Assembly (NCBI GenBank): GCA_963720645.1
Contig: CAVRFX010000021.1
Location: forward strand, 62,001 to 126,000
Length of the DNA: 64,000 bases
Origin: RYN-230 sp963720645
GTDB taxonomy: Bacteria > Actinomycetota > Actinomycetes > Streptosporangiales > Streptosporangiaceae
Direction: 5' to 3'
The first letter of the stretch is position 1. The number at the start of each line of letters is the position of its first letter. The notes under the pieces are model-generated. The model saw only the letters and a list, made by a program, of their open reading frames with translations, did not search any database and was not told the DNA's origin. A program made the position numbers and the translations under genes. Positions 61,764 to 64,000 of the stretch are shown one piece after another.

Positions 61764-62648
61764 CCCGGGCCGGTGCGTGGGATGCGGCCGCGCCTGCGGC
61801 TGGCCGAGGTAGGGGCGCGCCTGCGGCCGGCTGACCCGCGGCCCCGCCTGCACGTGGCCATCCTCGGGCGGCAGCGGCTGGCCGAGGTACGGCCGCGCCT
61901 GCGGCCGGGACAGCCGCGGCACCGCCTGCGGCCAGCCAGCAGCAGACAGCGCGCGCGGCGCCGCGCGGAGTATCTCCCACTGAACGGCCGGGCAGGCCGG
62001 CCGGAGCGCCGAGGCGGGCTCCCGGGCCTGCGGGAGATGACGCGGCCGCGGTGCCGGCACCCGGAAGGCCCGGTCGCCGAGCGCGGCGGCGATCAGCACC
62101 CCGGAGCCCATGACCACGAAGAACGCCGGGTAGACGTAGAGCAGCCGCGGCGCGTGGCCGCCCAGGGCGGGGAGGTCCAGCAGGCCGGCCAGGATGAACG
62201 CCTGCCAGGTCAGGGGCGTCTCGCTGCGCGGATGCCGGTAGGCGCTGACCATGACGAGGACCATGGCGGTGCCCTCCACGCCCAGCACGAGGCACATCGC
62301 CAGGCCCGGCGCGTGCGCGAAGGGCCAGGCCCCCATGACGGCCACCGTCCCGCCGAGCAGGACCCATCGTCCGGGGCCGAACTGCCACCCGCCACGGACG
62401 GCCAGCACCCCCAGCACCGCGGCGGTGCCGGCGAGCTGCAGGGCCGCGAGGCACAGGGCCGCCCAGGGGGGATGCTGGGCGGCCTGCACCGCCAGCAGCA
62501 CGCTGTACTCCACGGTCCAGATCAGCCAGGCTGCGGGATCAGGGTCGCTGGTCCGCCGCCAGGCGTCCCGGAGGTACGGGATGTAGCCGGCCAGGCCGGT
62601 CAGCCCGGCCAGGAGGCCCCACACCGCAGGGGACAGGAGGTGCCTCAT
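61593..62648 (-). CDS. Membrane protein, PQ-loop/SWEET-like, with repeated C-terminal tail
   Basis: A frame of about 351 residues from an ATG at 62648. The first 200 residues hold about seven helices; the start LLAGLTGLAGYIPYLRDAWR and AWLIWTVEYSVLLAVQA resembles PQ-loop/SemiSWEET-like proteins, but this is not certain. After about residue 210 the sequence becomes soluble, with the unit SRPQARPYLGQP twice. The last part lies antisense to tetR and is probably not conserved; the true end may have moved by a frameshift. Function unknown. Confidence 0.6.
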   Translation of the reverse strand: MRHLLSPAVWGLLAGLTGLAGYIPYLRDAWRRTSDPDPAAWLIWTVEYSVLLAVQAAQHPPWAALCLAALQLAGTAAVLGVLAVRGGWQFGPGRWVLLGGTVAVMGAWPFAHAPGLAMCLVLGVEGTAMVLVMVSAYRHPRSETPLTWQAFILAGLLDLPALGGHAPRLLYVYPAFFVVMGSGVLIAAALGDRAFRVPAPRPRHLPQAREPASALRPACPAVQWEILRAAPRALSAAGWPQAVPRLSRPQARPYLGQPLPPEDGHVQAGPRVSRPQARPYLGQPQARPHPTHRPGLLEGSLGDGRRGPDEAGDRVVRGEPGQIGQDEKGLRADHGGEVALELGQARRIRGH

Positions 62649-62878
62649 CGCCCGACGCTCGCCTGCGCTCGCACCCGCATGGAAGGTGCCTTTCACTCGC
62701 TGGGCGGCCGGTGGTTTCCGCCGCCGGAACTGCGCTCTCAGCGTGCGCCAGCTACCCGGGCGAACATGTTGCAGCCACCTTGACGCCTGGCTTGCCGTCC
62801 AGGTCACAGATCAGGCGGGGGCGTGCCGGCCTGCCCGTGAACGGGCCGGGCGTTAGGGGCGAGTCACTCGGCGTCCGA

Positions 62879-63442
62879 TCAACCGTCGTCGGCTTCCACG
62901 TAGCCGGCGTCCAGACCGTCGAGGAATTCCCCGACCGCCCGCTTGGATCTGAGCACGTGAAGGGCCACATGCTGACCGTGCTGCGAAATGATTTCGTGTT
63001 CGCGCTCGGGCTCTGACCAGCGTTTTCGCCAGATGCGGACAGCCAGACCCCACTCATCGCGCAACCGCAGCCAGGCCGAATAGCCGCACCCTTCGGGCAA
63101 CTCGCTCGGCATTCGGAAGCCGCGCAGGAACGCGCGTCCTGCGCAAAGCCACCAGGGCAGGTCGAGAAACACAACGGTGTCCGCGCGTCCGAGCCGGAGA
63201 TCGAGCGTCTCGTGGTAGTTGCCGTCAGCGATCCACGCGTTGCCGGCGAGCACGCCACATTGCTTCTCACGCCACTCGGTCTCCGACGGTGCAACCCAGC
63301 CGGGCTTCCAGAAGTGGAGGTCAAGATGAATGACCGGCAAGCCGGTCTTGGCCGCGAGCGCGAGCGAGAACGTGCTCTTCCCGGACCCGGCCAGCCCGGT
63401 GACGATGACGCGGCGCCCTAGCGCCGACAGGACTTCACTCAT
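62879..63442 (-). CDS. P-loop kinase-like protein (topology-modulation/adenylate-kinase-like)
   Basis: A 187-residue NTPase: Walker A VIVTGLAGSGKSTFSLALAA near residues 12-31, LPVIHLDLHFWKPGW, and WIADGNYHETLDLRLGRADT with the conserved Asp-Gly-Asn-Tyr, VVFLDLPWWLC for Walker B. This is the pattern of the small FlaR/topology-modulation family, P-loop proteins related to adenylate and shikimate kinases. The substrate is unknown. The ATG at 63442 agrees with the family. It stands alone. Confidence 0.9.
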   Translation of the reverse strand: MSEVLSALGRRVIVTGLAGSGKSTFSLALAAKTGLPVIHLDLHFWKPGWVAPSETEWREKQCGVLAGNAWIADGNYHETLDLRLGRADTVVFLDLPWWLCAGRAFLRGFRMPSELPEGCGYSAWLRLRDEWGLAVRIWRKRWSEPEREHEIISQHGQHVALHVLRSKRAVGEFLDGLDAGYVEADDG

Positions 63443-63510
63443 CGCAGTCAGTGTCCCTCACGTGCCGTTGCAGGGGAGGGCAAAGGGTGCCTGACACGGC
63501 ACTAGCTAAG

Positions 63511-64000
63511 CTAGGGGATGCCGCTGAAGGCGGGGTCCATGGCCTCGATGCGTATCCGCGCCGACTCTGCCTCCGGCACGCCGAGGCGCTCGAAGATATC
63601 CAGGGCCTGCCGCAGGACGATCCGTGCCGCGTCAGGGCGCCGCACGCCGAGCGTCGTCTCCGCGATTCCCTCGAGGATCTTGGCCTCCTCGTAGGGGTCA
63701 CCGATCTCCCGTGCCAGCCGCAGCGCGGTCTGGTAATGGTCGAAAGCCTCCGGGTACCGGCCCGACCCGCGGCACACCCCGGCTATCCCGCGCAGGGCCG
63801 TTGCCTGCTGGTTCAGGTTTCCGATGTCCCCGGCGATCGATTGCGCCTTCTCGTGGTAAATCAGCGCCTCGTCATAGCGCTCCGCGCTCTGGTAGACGGC
63901 GCCGATCTCATTCAGGACGCCGGCCTCGTTGAGCAGGTCGCCGATCTCATGGTAGATGGCGAGAGCGCGCCCATAAGACGTGAGCGCGTCCTCGTAACTG
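63511..64000 (-). CDS. Tetratricopeptide-repeat protein, C-terminal part (cut by window end)
   Basis: The frame is open to the end of the window and stops at 63511. The 162 visible residues are regular TPR units of about 40 residues, each with a form such as SYGRALAIYHEIGDLLNEAG, IYHEKAQSIAGDIGNLNQQA and HYQTALRLAREIGDPYEEAK. Such 40-residue repeats are typical of the C-terminal part of AfsR/SARP-like or NB-ARC-TPR regulators of actinobacteria. Whether an ATPase or DNA-binding domain precedes it cannot be seen. Confidence 0.85.
   Translation of the reverse strand, partial: SYEDALTSYGRALAIYHEIGDLLNEAGVLNEIGAVYQSAERYDEALIYHEKAQSIAGDIGNLNQQATALRGIAGVCRGSGRYPEAFDHYQTALRLAREIGDPYEEAKILEGIAETTLGVRRPDAARIVLRQALDIFERLGVPEAESARIRIEAMDPAFSGIP

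Noticed and set aside
1..64000. Mobile element, prophage, tRNA or rRNA genes as a cause of the broken genes
   Set aside because: No transposase, integrase, terminal repeats, phage structural genes or RNA genes could be recognised on either strand.

Overview
The window is very GC-rich, with GC-biased third codon positions, frequent GTG starts, ATGA/GTGA gene overlaps, Tat-type signals, a giant LuxR-type ATPase regulator and BlaI, TetR, IclR and SorC regulators. This points to a soil-type Actinomycetota, probably filamentous. I cannot name a genus. No rRNA, tRNA, CRISPR array, transposase or phage gene was seen.

Layout. 0-7.2 kb: the end of an IclR regulator, a patatin-like lipase, then a minus-strand operon of a PAP2-like/kinase fusion, a PAP2 phosphatase and a flippase-like membrane protein fused to a kinase-like domain. 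7.2-8.8 kb: no convincing gene. 8.8-14.1 kb: a VOC protein, a LuxR/MalT-type regulator, a chimera of an SDR 5' end and a glycosyltransferase 3' end, and an SDR. 14.3-19.9 kb: carbohydrate genes (GH65 phosphorylase, beta-phosphoglucomutase, GH5) and an S66 peptidase. 20-23.1 kb: a broken MMPL transporter and an NDH-2-type dehydrogenase. 23.3-29.1 kb: a polyol-type ABC operon with a Zn dehydrogenase, whose binding protein and SorC regulator have both lost their 5' ends at one head-to-head junction. 29.3-38.7 kb: methyltransferases, hydrolases, an autoregulated-looking membrane protein/winged-helix pair, small proteins and a TIM-barrel-like protein. 38.6-43.1 kb: a propeller-like protein, a CotH kinase-like protein and a secreted beta-helix protein. 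43.4-47.7 kb: an AI-2E remnant, a GIDE-domain protein, an SDR, a flavin amine oxidase and RNase HI. 47.8-51.1 kb: DedA and UppP divergent from BlaI and an M56 peptidase, with two BlaI-like operators between. 51.2-53.6 kb: TetR with three evenly spaced operators, a broken MFS exporter and a frameshifted TerC protein. 53.8-59.7 kb: a two-component system divergent from a redox operon (small membrane protein, ApbE, ferric-reductase-like membrane protein, NuoF-like protein, 3Fe-4S ferredoxin). 59.8-64 kb: hydrolase, cupin, TetR, a membrane protein, a P-loop kinase and the end of a TPR protein.

Two themes stand out. First, several coherent modules are visible: the kinase-fused membrane operon, the ApbE/NuoF/ferredoxin redox operon, and the BlaI-UppP divergon. 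Second, many genes are broken. There are clean joins between fragments of different genes or internal deletions near 13.0, 21.0, 28.5, 43.6 and 52.0 kb, and apparent one-base frameshifts near 1.65, 30.8, 33.07, 52.2, 52.8 and 53.2 kb. Either this is a decaying accessory region or the sequence carries assembly and indel errors; the sequence alone cannot separate these.
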